NCBI GenBank assembly: GCA_014549065.1
Contig: JACDOX010000087.1
Span: forward strand, 2,646,217-2,710,216
Reading direction: 5' to 3'
DNA: 64,000 nucleotides
From: Cardinalis cardinalis
Taxonomy: Eukaryota; Chordata; Aves; Passeriformes; Cardinalidae
A model generated the notes under the pieces. The model ran no database searches. It was not told where the DNA came from and was given only the letters and a program-made list of their open reading frames with translations. The translations under genes and the position numbers were made by a program. Within the stretch, counting starts at the first letter, position 1. Each line of letters begins with the position of its first letter. Shown piece after piece: positions 13,436 to 23,800 of the stretch.

Positions 13436-13450
13436 GNCTGTTTCTTGCAG
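13436..13450 (+). promoter_or_regulatory. ZNF804A: splice acceptor of ZNF804A exon 3
   Basis: The short pyrimidine-rich tract ending 'gtttcttgcag' lies directly before AGG CTG AAG, the Arg-Leu-Lys start of the exon. The AG at 13449-13450 is the chosen acceptor. A second AG follows at once (13451-13452), but using it would remove the Arg codon that I remember at this position in the human protein. Confidence 0.85.
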
Positions 13451-13581
13451 AGGCTGAAGGAGCTGAAACAGAGGGAGTTTGCTCGAAATGTAGCATCTAA
13501 GTCACGAAAAGATGAAAGAAAACAGGAGAAAGCCCTTCAACGTTTGCACAAGCTAGCTGAGCTAAGGAAAGAGAGAACCTG
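13451..13581 (+). CDS. ZNF804A: ZNF804A exon 3 (zinc finger protein 804A, partial)
   Basis: This exon encodes 43 full codons plus two bases. It reads RLKELKQREFARNVASKSRK and continues with a Lys/Glu/Arg-rich, probably helical segment containing QEKALQRLHKLAELRK. I recognise it as the near-invariant stretch just after the C2H2 finger of ZNF804A. ZNF804A is a nuclear and cytoplasmic protein linked in humans to neuropsychiatric risk and to neuronal gene regulation. The exon ends in TG before a consensus GTAAGT donor. Those two bases join the first base of exon 4 to make a Cys codon, so the splice phase is consistent. ZNF804B and GPATCH8 share a related segment, but the next exon settles the identity as ZNF804A. 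The upstream open frame from 13331 is intronic read-through. Confidence 0.95.
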
Positions 13582-13587
13582 GTAAGT
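13582..13587 (+). promoter_or_regulatory. ZNF804A: splice donor after ZNF804A exon 3
   Basis: CTG|GTAAGT matches the vertebrate 5' splice consensus on the intron side. It leaves a 2-base partial codon, which exon 4 completes. Confidence 0.92.
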
Positions 13588-15957
13588 CCATAGCTGCTCA
13601 AACAGCAAAAACACTTTTAAATAAGCCCTCCACTCTTTGCTGGTGCTGTGGGATGCAGNAGACCCTTGGCTGTAGTCACACACATGAGTTTTTAGGGCGT
13701 TTTGGAAGCATTCTGTGCTCAGTGTTTGATTCACACTGTGTGCAGGAATGAATGTTTAACACTGCTTTTTCAGCTGAGCTGAAATGACATGTATTTTTAG
13801 TTTAAAAAAAAGATGTGTTTCATATATATTTCATAAAACCAGGCACTTTGGTTGAAAGCTGAGTGAACTAGGTCATGCATTTGCAGGCTGACACTACTTC
13901 ATTGATGAGGTGAGGAACACAGTCTGTCTCTCTAGGATGTAACAGATCTCTGNGATTTAGTTTTCAAAATGCTCGCCTGGGAAAGCATCCAGAAACCTAG
14001 CTTTAGAGCTCAATAGCCAGATTTTTTATATTAAAAGGTAAATGCTTCCTTTTTCCCCTGCTCAGCAGAGTGTTTACCTCCCTCTGCAAAAGTGACTCCT
14101 TGCTGCTCGTACATTTTTAGTATTGTATCTAGGCAAGCTCTTGAAATTAGAGTTGAGCTTGCTTGTTGTGACTGAATTCTCAAAAATATGACACAGTTCT
14201 GACACTGATAAGCCACTGAAAAGATATGTACTTGTCACAGTGTAANCTCTGGAGAAAAAAAGAAAGAAAAAATGTAGATGCTCATGTGCAAATATTTTCT
14301 CTTTATTCAGCCTTCACCCCCACCCCAAGATGAACTAACAGAGAAGTCCAACCAAGCTGCAGCTCCTGATCAGAAATATTGTCTTTGTCCCTAGTTTAGA
14401 TGGTGGGCAGTGTCCTGAAACAAATTCTGAATGAGCAGGTGGATGGGACATGAATGTTGTGNGGTCTGTTTGACAGGAGAAACACAACACCTAACTTTTT
14501 AATCTTCCTGTGATAACTCATGTGGAGACTCCTTCTCCTCCACGAGTGTTTTAACTGTTCATGTTTTATACCTGAGTATATCAGATATCATTCCCCCAAA
14601 CATGCTCCAAAACTTGAATTTTGCATATTGCATGAGAAACAGGAAAGAAGAACTTACTGTTTTCCTTTTCCCATGCTAGTGAAGGACAGATTTTGCAAGG
14701 CTTTGTTGCTTCTGGATTATTTGTTGTTTTGGTTTTTTTTTTAATGTCCTTTTGCTAGTTCCTGAAGGATAATTTGTATCTGAGCCTAATTTATCTATCT
14801 CATAATTGCTGTTTTCTACCACTTTGCATCCTTAGAGGGGTGACATAGANACAAAGGATTTTTTAAACTGGCATTTTCTAGGCTGTTTTTGTAGAAGTCA
14901 CCATTTTATTCTGTGAAAGAAAGGATTTCTGTGTGGGTTTAATATATATTTCAAATTTATAAAGAANTGGGCAAGGCAGGAATTCTCATGAGGAATTCCT
15001 TTCTCATAAAACCTCTACCTTANTTTCTAGACCTGACAGGGTAAAGGCATTATTCTTCCTCTCAGCACTTCTTGGGGTCCTAAATGACTCTTGAAAGTTT
15101 TACCAGNGACTCATCAGTGAGTACTGCTCTGCACTGTAACACAGAGTGATTTGGCTAAAACAAACAAACAAATGGTTTTAATATAGGTCCATTACTCCTA
15201 GTGCTGAGCAGCTTCTGTGGATCCTGGAAAATTGTCAGCTTAAACACTTTTTCCTCTTCTCTTTGCTTCCTATTAAGTCAAATAGAACAGATGGGAAGAG
15301 GACATGAAATGAAGAACAGAAGTAGACAGTGATAAATTTTTTTCTCAAGAGGGATGAATCACTTACTCTACTTCAGCCAGCTGAAATCCTCTCCCCNGTT
15401 TTATTTCTCCATGAAAGAAATTGCTGAGACGGTGATGGTTGGGTCTGTGCACACAAATAGGATGGGAGCTGCTGGGGGATTGCCTGTGGGCAGAGCAGCA
15501 GTCTCTGGAATNATGACTACGTGGGAAGTGCTCTATGAAGCACCCTCTGTTTTAATGTATTTTAATGTATNTTGTAGCATGAAAGAATGTAGAACTGCAG
15601 TCTGTAGTAATGGTGTTGTAACCATGGTGGTCTGCTGGGAGGAGAAGTAAGATTTTTGTGGAGAAAGATAGATAGTTTCTTCTTTGGCCAGCCATTGTGT
15701 CTAGGAAAAGTTATCTACTTTGTAGGAATGTTAGTCCTTCAGCTGATAACTTCACATGAAGGAGCTGGGAGCATAATATTTACTCATCCTATTTTTTACT
15801 ACTATGCAACTGATCTGTATTATAAAAGATGGCATTTCTTCATAGTCTAAATGTACATATCCACAGAGTCTTCTCTTCCCTCAAAAAGCTCCCTTGAATA
15901 NCAATGTAATACCATGTTTCTGTCAGCAGCTCTCTGAACAGTATTGACTCCAAGTTT

Positions 15958-15972
15958 TATTTCCCTTCCTAG
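15958..15972 (+). promoter_or_regulatory. ZNF804A: splice acceptor of ZNF804A exon 4
   Basis: The tract 'tatttcccttcctag' ends in AG at 15971-15972. Exon 4 then starts with T, which completes TG|T (Cys) from exon 3. The next codons are GCT CCT GGA AGC, the expected Ala-Pro-Gly-Ser. Confidence 0.92.
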
Positions 15973-18900
15973 TGCTCCTGGAAGCGGNCCTATGTTCAAA
16001 TCCACCACGGTGACTGTGCGAGATGATGGCAGCGATGTCCCCAAAAGTGCTGCCACAGATTCTGCCAAGAGCCAGGATTTCAGCTGCACACTGATGCACG
16101 ATGCACAGAACTGCAAAGACTTTGCTTCTGTTGTTTCTCCCGCTCCTGGAGATGCAGGTGGTCACCAGTCTGACCCTAACAAATGCGGAGATCAGCTTCA
16201 AGGAGCTCAAGGACACAGAGTTGGGTTCTCCTTTGCTTTTCCTAAGAAAGCAGCGGTCANACTGGAGTCTTCAGCTGCTGTTTTCTATGAGTTTAATGAG
16301 GAGGCCTCCATGGAGCATGGATTTAGCAGGAGGAGTAGGTTTGTTCCAGGAACGTGCAACCTTCAGTCTCCTTCAGCAGCAGCAGCAGAAATAGTTGTGT
16401 GCCCTGAGGAGAAACACAACTGCTCTCACCCACCGGNGGAAAAATGCACGGATACAGCAGAGGCTCCTGAAGCTCAGGAGTCCANGGAGCTGTCCAGTGA
16501 AGGGAGCAGGGTGCTGGAGAGCCCAGCTTTGCCTCCTGCCATGCCCCACTCGAAGCAGCTGCTGTCCTCAGACACGGATGGCCGCGGTGTGGACGTGAGC
16601 GTGGCCGAGTTAGGGGACCAAAGGCTGGCCCTGGCTGCAGACAGTGCCCAGGTCCTGCCCCACTCCCCAGAGCTGCAGGCAAACAGAGCTCCTGAGCAGG
16701 AGCTGGTGGAGGATTGTTCCTCTCTGCAGGATGCTGCAGAGGAAAACTGTAATGATGGGAACAGGGATCCAGCTGCAACTGAAAGTGAAATGAAAAATCT
16801 GGGGGCCGATGCAGCAGTTCCATCACTGTCTGAAGAAGGTAGTGGAGCCCCAAAGAGCAAACCAGACTTATACAAGAGACCCTGTCAGCCCTTTGTTCCT
16901 GTTCTTAGCAAATATGGATCAAATGTCCTTCAGTGGCCATCAGAAATGTTAATTTATACAAGTACAGACCCATCAATTTCTTATAGCTGTAATCCTTTAT
17001 ATTTTGATTTTAAGTCATCAAGAGCAAATGACAGCCAAGAAAAGCCCAAGCATCAACCAAACATACCTCATTTGCACCATAAAACTGAATCTGATCATAT
17101 CTTAGTCTCAGATTTTACAAAAAGACCTACTTCAGAGTGTGGTGATTATGAAGTAGAAGTGAATAAAAATGTGTGCAACTATACAATACCCCTGTTAAGT
17201 GATGTTTCCCTCTTCAGAAATTGTGACCTTGCAAAAAATCAAAACAAAGTGTCCTTGGATGAGTCATTCAGGATTAGAAAAATAGAGAAGTATCACATAT
17301 CTCATAACCCCTTACGACAAAACACTGTGATAGATGAGAAATACAACAAAGTCTGGATCAAAGAAGGCCATGAGAAATGGCTTCACAAAAGCAGAAAACG
17401 GAAAAGGAGAAGAAAATTATGTCACTGTCATTATCATCACTGTGGAGACACAACAGTAGCAGAAATGGAGATGTCTCCAGTAATTGAAAAAGAAGTTACT
17501 TACAGAGATGAAAATAAATATCAGCACCTCCAAAACAATGCGGAGAAGTGCAGGCATGATGCAGGAAATACCTGGTTAACTGCAGGTGAGGTGCAGCAGT
17601 CACAGCCAAAATACAGCATTGACAGTGGTCCTAAGAGAGTCGTGTCTGCTGCAGATCACAGTCACTGGGACAGAGGCTGGTGTGACTTGTGGAGTGCAAA
17701 AAGCAGTGCCCATCACCACCACGGCTGTAAGGGAGCACGCAGGAAGAGCAGAGGGAGCTCNCGGAGGCAGGCCAAGCAGCTGAGCTCCAGGAGGCACAGC
17801 CTAAGGCACTCCAAAACGTGCTGCAGCTGGAAAATCAGGAGGCCAAGCTGTAGCCCAGAGCATAAATGTTTGGGACAGTGCAGTGAGGAGAAGGGGCCGG
17901 GCCCAAACCAGCCCGCAAAGAGGGGTTACAGTGTTCTGACAGAAGAGCCCGAGAAGCCGCACCGCAAGCGGAGGCAGCACACCTATTCCTGTTCCTCTTC
18001 CTCGGATGAAAGCTCCTGTGGACGGGCATTATCAGCAGAGGAATACCTAAGGCAAGGGCATGCTTTAGGTGCCCACCACAAGGCAAAAGGGAAACGCAGG
18101 AAAAGGAAGGCGAGGATCCATCATGTTTTCCTTGACAGGAGCGCGAAAAGTGAGACCTCCGAATCTTCCAAAGAAAATTCCGCCAATCCTACGTTAAATG
18201 TTTTGGGGGACTTACCGACTCAAGACAATCTAGAGGAAACTAATGCAGCTCCCGGGGATGACCATGCAAAAGACAGGGATGAAACAATGGAGCTGGAGGA
18301 GAGCAAGGCACCTCTGCCAAGTGCTGACCTGCAGGTGGTGGAAGATGATAAAGCGACGGNGTGCTCAGTGACGGAGAGCGCACCATCCATGCTTCCTGAT
18401 GGCACCATCGCAACTTCTGCTGCTCCTGCTGCCCCCCAGCACAGTGNCCCAGCAGCTGCTGTCAAACAGGATGCTCCCCAAGAGGGAAAGAAAAAGGAAA
18501 ATGTCAACAGTCGCGAAAACCAAGCTCGTTACAAAGTTCCCGTCCCCAACAGACACTTGGAACAAACTCCTCCCAAATCCTATCTTTGCCATTACGAGTT
18601 GGCCGACTCTCTCCCGCACGAGAAGATGGGCGAGGTGGCCGGTGAGTGGCTGCAGTGTAATCCCGGCATATTTAGCAGCCCCCCGCCCTTGCCATTCAAA
18701 GAAGCACACCTAAACACCCACGCCTTCCTAACCACCGAGCAGCTCATAGCCCCCTTCCCCCTGCCCGACCAGGCCCTGCTCTTCCCTCCTGACAGCCCGG
18801 AGAAGTTCAAGGAGCTCCCGTCGGAGGCCTACCATCAGCAGATGGTGCCGCAGAACGTGCTCTCGGCCAAGGTGAAGTTCGCCCTGGCCCCACCGGGCTC

Positions 18901-19240
18901 GCCCCTGCCGCCGCTGCCGCCGCCGCCGCTGCGCTCCAGCTCGGTGACCACCATCCACCACACCGTGCTGCAGCATCACGCCGGGGTGCTCAAGGTGCTG
19001 CAGCCGCACCAGCAGTTCCTGTCGCAGGTGCCGGCCCTGAGCAGAGCGCAGCCCTTAGCCCAGCTGGCCGTGTCCCCGGCGGGCCAGGCCGCGCTGGTGG
19101 CCCCGCCGCCGCTGCCGCTGCTGCCGCCCGCCGTGCTGCCGCCCGCGCCGCTGCCCTTCCCGCCGCTGCCGCACCCCGCCGGCTTCCCCTCCCTGCTGGC
19201 CCCGCACCCCGCCGTCATCCCCCTGCAGCCGCTCTTCTAG
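15973..19240 (+). CDS. ZNF804A: ZNF804A exon 4, terminal coding exon with stop
   Basis: One base plus 1,088 codons stay open to TAG at 19238-19240. The exon opens with APGSGPMFKSTTVTVRDD and ends in PHPAVIPLQPLF, both matching ZNF804A as I know it. Landmarks by exon codon: GFSFAFPKKA near 80; RPCQPFVPVLSKYGSNVLQW near 300; a basic NLS-like KSRKRKRRRK just before a Cys/His cluster at 483-490; a short His run and Arg/Ser-rich part near 580; a Ser-rich SCSSSSDESS near 675; a second basic stretch GKRRKRKARIHH near 710; SYLCHYELADSLPHEKMG near 870; and a Pro-rich C-terminus from about 975. Apart from the basic and low-complexity segments, no folded domain is evident. With about 129 residues from the earlier exons, the protein would be near 1,217 residues, close to the human length of about 1,209 (from memory). 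Seven N calls fall inside (15988, 16260, 16437, 16485, 17761, 18360, 18447) without breaking the frame. The last 700 bp are much richer in GC than the rest. Confidence 0.97.
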
Positions 19241-19460
19241 GACGCGACATTAAAAAAAAAAAGAACNGGAAAAAAAAAGCCTTCATCCAAACTGCTGTTT
19301 CTTAAACTGGTTAAAATTCCTTGCTCCTCGGGAAGCATTTACTGTAAGTATAGCGATGCAAGAAACGTTGAGACCTACACTATTACTAAAGCACTGAATA
19401 GTCTGATACTAATTATGAACTATATATATATGTGAAAATCATGTCTTAGAATATGTATAA

Positions 19461-19468
19461 TGTATATA
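19461..19468 (+). promoter_or_regulatory. possible Pumilio recognition element in 3' UTR
   Basis: TGTATATA fits the UGUANAUA consensus bound by PUM1/PUM2. In AT-rich sequence such a match can occur by chance, so only the motif itself is certain. Confidence 0.35.
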
Positions 19469-19629
19469 AAATATATTTATAGTTCTATAACTTATGTTGT
19501 AAAGTAATCACTTTTTCGTTTTTTTATCTTTGTGTATTTGCACCTATTTAATGTTTAGACAAAGCTGATGCACTATGTTTTGTACTATGTTCTCTGAAAC
19601 TGTAAATCTAGTGACAAACTATCTCTTGC

Positions 19630-19635
19630 AATAAA
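19630..19635 (+). terminator. ZNF804A: polyadenylation signal of ZNF804A
   Basis: A canonical AATAAA lies 390 bp after the stop codon and is followed by a T-rich stretch. It is the first canonical hexamer downstream of the coding exon. Confidence 0.8.
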
Positions 19636-20114
19636 TTTTTGTTAACTACTTTAGCATATCAAAAATCTTTCATTATAAGCCTCATGGATGTTGTTCTTCC
19701 ATGTCCTCCTGCAGCTGAATAGCGTCCTCTGCCCCTGCCATGTTGGGATAACGAGGTTTCCTACACGCCAGTGATTTATCAGGGAGGCTCAGAGGCCAAT
19801 ACCTCGAGGGCAGCTGTCTCACCAAGCCAGAGAGAAAGGGTAATAGATGTGTTTGTGTTAGCAGCTTGATGTCACCGTGACAAATTTTGCCCACTTGTAC
19901 TATGTGCNCACACTGCTGACTGGTGGAGCTGATCCCTTCTATACCAAACCACAGAAAGGAAATGTAANAAACATAATGCTGGTGATGGAAGGGGAAGAAA
20001 GGCCAGTATTGACAGCAGCTTGGCTTGGAGGGAATATTGCTTGTAGTGGAAGGGTAGAGCCTTGGTTCCACCAAGCAGAGAGAGGTCCTTGCGGCTGGGC
20101 AGTGTGCAGGAACA

Positions 20115-20225
20115 CAGCAGCATGAAGGGGACATCAGGAAACCCACAGGGGTTTGATACAAATTCTTACACAGCAGCATGAAGGGGACATCAGGAAACCC
20201 ACCAGGGTTTGATACAAATTCTTAC
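20115..20225. repeat. 56-bp tandem duplication
   Basis: Two adjacent copies of a 56-bp unit begin with CAGCAGCATGAAGGGGACAT at 20115 and 20171. They differ by very few bases, the clearest being 'cccacaggggtt' against 'cccaccagggtt', so the duplication is recent. Confidence 0.95.
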
Positions 20226-20783
20226 CTCACTTCACCTCCCCTACTTCCTGCAGCATTTCACTAAAGAAGTAGAATACCGCAGAGTAGAGATTAATTGAAG
20301 TAATAATGTACTGCCATTGTTTCTAACTGTGTTTCAGAGACTTCTCCCTACCTCTGCAGCCTTTTCATTGCTGTCAGACCTCACCCAGCTTTAGCTGGTG
20401 AAATCTCCTCATTTGCTTTAGCATGAGGTATATCAGAGCCATGCCTGCGACGGTNCAGAATGAAAGCAGAAGTCATTCTGAGGTAGAGCCATCCCTTTGA
20501 GTTAAAATGAAGTGTTATCATGTCAGTGAAGCCGAGGATTTGCAGCCTGAAGGTTAGTGCTAGAAGTAGGCCCTCCATAAGAAAAGGTAGGTAGGCTCTC
20601 CCCATTAANTACTTCTTTTCACCTTTTTATATACTATAATAAAAATCATATAAAGTCGAACTGAAAGAATAGTGAATTTTAAGCATTNTTAATAGACACT
20701 GCATATTAATAGCTACAGGCATAAAGTAATGCTATATCTTACAACATATATATCTGGATCTTATTTTCTGCATCTATAGCATT

Positions 20784-20833
20784 AGAACTTACCTGTATGG
20801 ACGTTGCAAGAACTTACCTGTATGGATATTTCA
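20784..20833. repeat. 25-bp tandem duplication carrying a minus-strand splice-donor motif
   Basis: Two adjacent 25-bp copies share AGAACTTACCTGTATGGA and differ only in their ends (CGTTGCA against TATTTCA). On the minus strand each copy contains CAG|GTAAGT, a perfect 5' splice-site consensus. Confidence 0.92.
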
Positions 20834-23800
20834 AGTTTTAGTATAATATCACATCAAAACTGTGGCAAACAACATCTTGCCACTGTGATTACAGAGTCAT
20901 CTGCTCAAGGGATGTGAATTTTCCATGTTGTGTGGTCACAAAGGGCTAATCTATGTGTTAAAAAGCAAAAAGTTGCTAAGGAAGAGCAGCTGAGCAGCCA
21001 GGTTCTGGAGAGTGCCTGGATCCCCCACCTGAGGCTGCAGCAGGGAGTGGGAGTGGGCAGCACGCCCCCTGCCATGCCAGAGGGAAGGCATATTTTCTCT
21101 AGCTCTAATTTCAGGTGGATGCCCATTTCCATTGATGTGGTACCTGAGAAATACAGGACTAGGTGACTTTATACTGCTTCATTTCAGGAGTCTGCTGCAG
21201 AAGGTGTTTGTCTCCCCTCTACACCTCCTGTGGCCCATTGGAGGTGGGAGGGTTGTCCTGGGTGATGTGGGTCCCTTGGGTGACGTGTCCTGGCTCCTGC
21301 CCTTCTGCCCTCCTCTGTGGGAGGCAGCACACACAGTGCCCTGCCTTCTCATCTCCCATCAAAGACAAAACCCATCTCATCACAGAGAAAAAAAGAAAAA
21401 GAACCCACATAGGACTAATACGGTTGCACGTTCTGGCAGAGTAAAAGTAGCCAATTTAAAATTTTCAGTTGCAATGTTCATTGAAAAATCCCATCTGTGA
21501 ACTTGGAAGTCCTCATTTTTTTTAACCAAAATGTTCCAACAGCTTAGAATTCTTCTTTTTTCCTTACAATTTAAATTATTTTAGATTGTTAAACAGTTTT
21601 AAGACATTGCACAATTCTTTATTATCTACTGTAATTGCTGTTCAATAGTGTATAAACTATTTAAAATATAAGACTAATAACCATAAAATGTAATAATTTT
21701 CTAAGATGGTATTGCCTTTAATGCTAGAACTGTTTGTATATGTGACTTCATATGTAAAAGAAAAAGCAGTATAAAAATAAATCATAAGTTAAGTTTCAAA
21801 TTGAACACACTAAATTAAATTACCTAATGAAATATTCTTTTGAGTTTCTGGTTTATTATTAAATACATAATTCCTAGTAAGTTATAGAAGGGTAATTCTT
21901 CTTTTGTATCTTTTATCTGATATTTTAGATTAAATGTGTATTTTTATTCCATAAATTGGTAGTTTAATTTAGAAACAAAAACTATTGCAAGTACTAAATA
22001 TTTGAACTATTTTATTATTCTAAATAAATTCTACCCAATTCCTTAAATCTAGGTAATTTAATTCTGAATTTACAAATTTGCACAGATCTAGTGTGTCTAA
22101 GCTCCTGACCACTTTGCCAAGTTTAGAATTTAGTGGGAATTCTTCCTAGTGCAAGCAGTAAAAGTGTTGCTCCCACAGGGCAAGAATTATACCTTGGGAT
22201 CGAGCCCTACATGAGGTTAGAGAATTTGTGATTTCCCAGAGCAGNTCTGCAGAGAAACTCCTGAAAAGGCACTCTGTTCCACTGGGATGAGAAGGAAACC
22301 TTTNTTTTGGTCCTTAGAAAGTTGCAGCCTGCCCAGACTGACCTTCCTGGGGACATTCCATCTCTCAGGTAATGTGAGCCATGAAATAATGGTCCAGAGG
22401 AGAGGAGCTCTTGGGCATCAAGCAATGTTCTGAGGACACTTTGGAGTAACTGGGCTCTTGTCTTGTGTCTCTCTTTTGTCTGTAAGTGCACAAAATTTTT
22501 AAAATGTTGGCAATATATGCAAAGAATGGGGCTATTAATTTGGTTTCCTTCACGATCTAGAAGCTGCACGAGCTGTTAATTGCTGGGGAGAAATCAAGTT
22601 TCAGATTCTACAGGAGTGGGCCATGGGCTGTGGCCCATGGAGAAACTGCAGGTCACAGACTTTGGTAAAAGCAACACTTTGTGGGGAGGATCATTGAGTG
22701 AGAATGCTTTTACCTTTCAGTTTTATCAAGCAACAACCAAATGGTCATGAAGCAATGTTTTCTTTACCTGACGTGTTGACTTTNATTAGCTTGTCAACTT
22801 TTTGCACTTGTAAGGGTCCTTTTGGGTATGGTGTTGGAACAAAGCTTTAAAAGGCTATTGGAACATCCAGTTCTCTTTACTCCTGTGCGTGGTGATGTGC
22901 TGCTAATACAACAGATCACATGGCTATAATTTTTCTGACAAGTTTCTTTTCTGCAACTGTGCTTTTCCCTCAAAATGACTGTTTTCCATTACGATAATAT
23001 TTTCTTGATATGCTGCAGTTAAAATACAGCTTTAAATATATTTGTTCAGGTTCTTCNTTGGTGTAAATTTATGTACAGCCTCTGGCTTTGGTTTGTAACC
23101 ACCAAAAATCACTCGTGCTGCAATGCCAAGGGTTTTGTTGACTCCCCCAGATTAAGGCAATACATTCTGACCACGTGAATGTATTTTGAAGACAGTTCCT
23201 TGTTTGTAAGTAAGGTGGTGAATTTTAATCTGATGGGTGTTTTGCTGTGGTGCTCAGTCTACATGTTCTGAACTCTATACATTCATTTTCTGCTCTCCAA
23301 TTACTGTGCATTGCCTAAAGGCTTGTGTATGTGCAGCAGTGCACACATTTATGCCATGTGCCTACCAGTTGTAAAATATTACAGCTCTATATTAACTCTC
23401 TTTATTGAAAGTAAAGACATTTTTACTGTATAAAGATCATTGGATATTTTTAAATTAACATGACTGACTATCTAAATGTGTATAATNTTTCATAGATCAC
23501 TTTGATTTAGTATTTGCAGCAGGCATGGTTTTGTACATTATGTCCTCCCTTCTCCTCTTTACTTCAGGAACATTATAAAGTTTTCTCTTTTTTCTCTGTG
23601 ACTACGATTATCAGAGTTTATGGGAACTTGCCTGTTTATGAAAATGAACCAGGCTATTTTATTACTTTCATCTGCAATAATTAGTGTACCAACTTTACGA
23701 ATTATAAGGCATCTTATTTTTGCTTCAAGCTTCAGTTTTATNTTATGGATATTATAAAAGGTTGAGAGAATTTTTACCCTGAGTCCAAATTTTGACCTGT

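Larger units (their letters stand above)
1..13450 (+). other. ZNF804A: ZNF804A intron 2, 3' part
   Basis: This is the stretch before the first recognisable coding exon. It is inferred to be the end of the second ZNF804A intron because the exon at 13451 begins where I remember exon 3 of the human gene beginning. It holds a CR1 fragment near 2.4-2.9 kb, an ATT/AAT repeat near 7.5 kb, AT repeats near 7.7 and 9.1 kb, a 15-bp minisatellite near 9.55 kb and a probable N-rich interspersed repeat near 11.0 kb. The open frames in it are short, lack domain signatures and mostly overlap repeats. The rest looks like ordinary unique intronic DNA with oligo-T and oligo-A runs. The 5' end of the intron and exons 1-2 are outside the window. 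Confidence 0.85.
13582..15972 (+). other. ZNF804A: ZNF804A intron 3
   Basis: A 2.4-kb intron bounded by GTAAGT and a pyrimidine-rich acceptor. It is unique, AT-rich DNA with oligo-A and oligo-T runs and scattered N calls. I saw no mobile element, RNA gene or extra exon. Frames at 15354-15650 and 15656-15850 are open only by chance. Confidence 0.88.
19241..19655 (+). other. ZNF804A: ZNF804A 3' UTR (predicted)
   Basis: About 400 bp of AT-rich sequence between the stop codon and the first good polyadenylation signal. It starts with an A-rich run (19250-19280) and contains ATATATA and TGTATATA motifs. The end is inferred from the AATAAA at 19630 plus the usual 10-30 bp to cleavage. A longer alternative 3' UTR into the AT-rich DNA downstream cannot be excluded. 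Confidence 0.75.

Noticed and set aside
13331..13450. Upstream extension of the exon 3 reading frame with its own Met
   Set aside because: It lies before a good acceptor, does not match ZNF804A, and is open only by chance. The gene's start codon is in an exon outside the window.
13585..13587. Frame of exon 3 continuing into the intron
   Set aside because: The consensus GTAAGT donor at 13582 and the exact codon completion by exon 4 show that the exon ends at 13581.
15944..15972. Met start at 15944 for the large frame
   Set aside because: The bases before 15973 are the pyrimidine tract and AG of the acceptor. Homology begins exactly at 15973.
16323..16875. Minus-strand open frames of 133-176 codons over exon 4
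   Set aside because: They are shadows of the ZNF804A coding frame in GC-rich sequence, with no independent domain or splice evidence.
18728..19218. Minus-strand Gly/Ala-rich open frames at the 3' end of exon 4
   Set aside because: They result from the GC- and Pro-rich coding strand, where stop codons are rare on both strands.
19682..20179. 165-codon minus-strand frame downstream of ZNF804A
   Set aside because: It starts inside the 56-bp tandem duplication, has no domain, and has two N-derived unknown residues. Chance is the simplest explanation.
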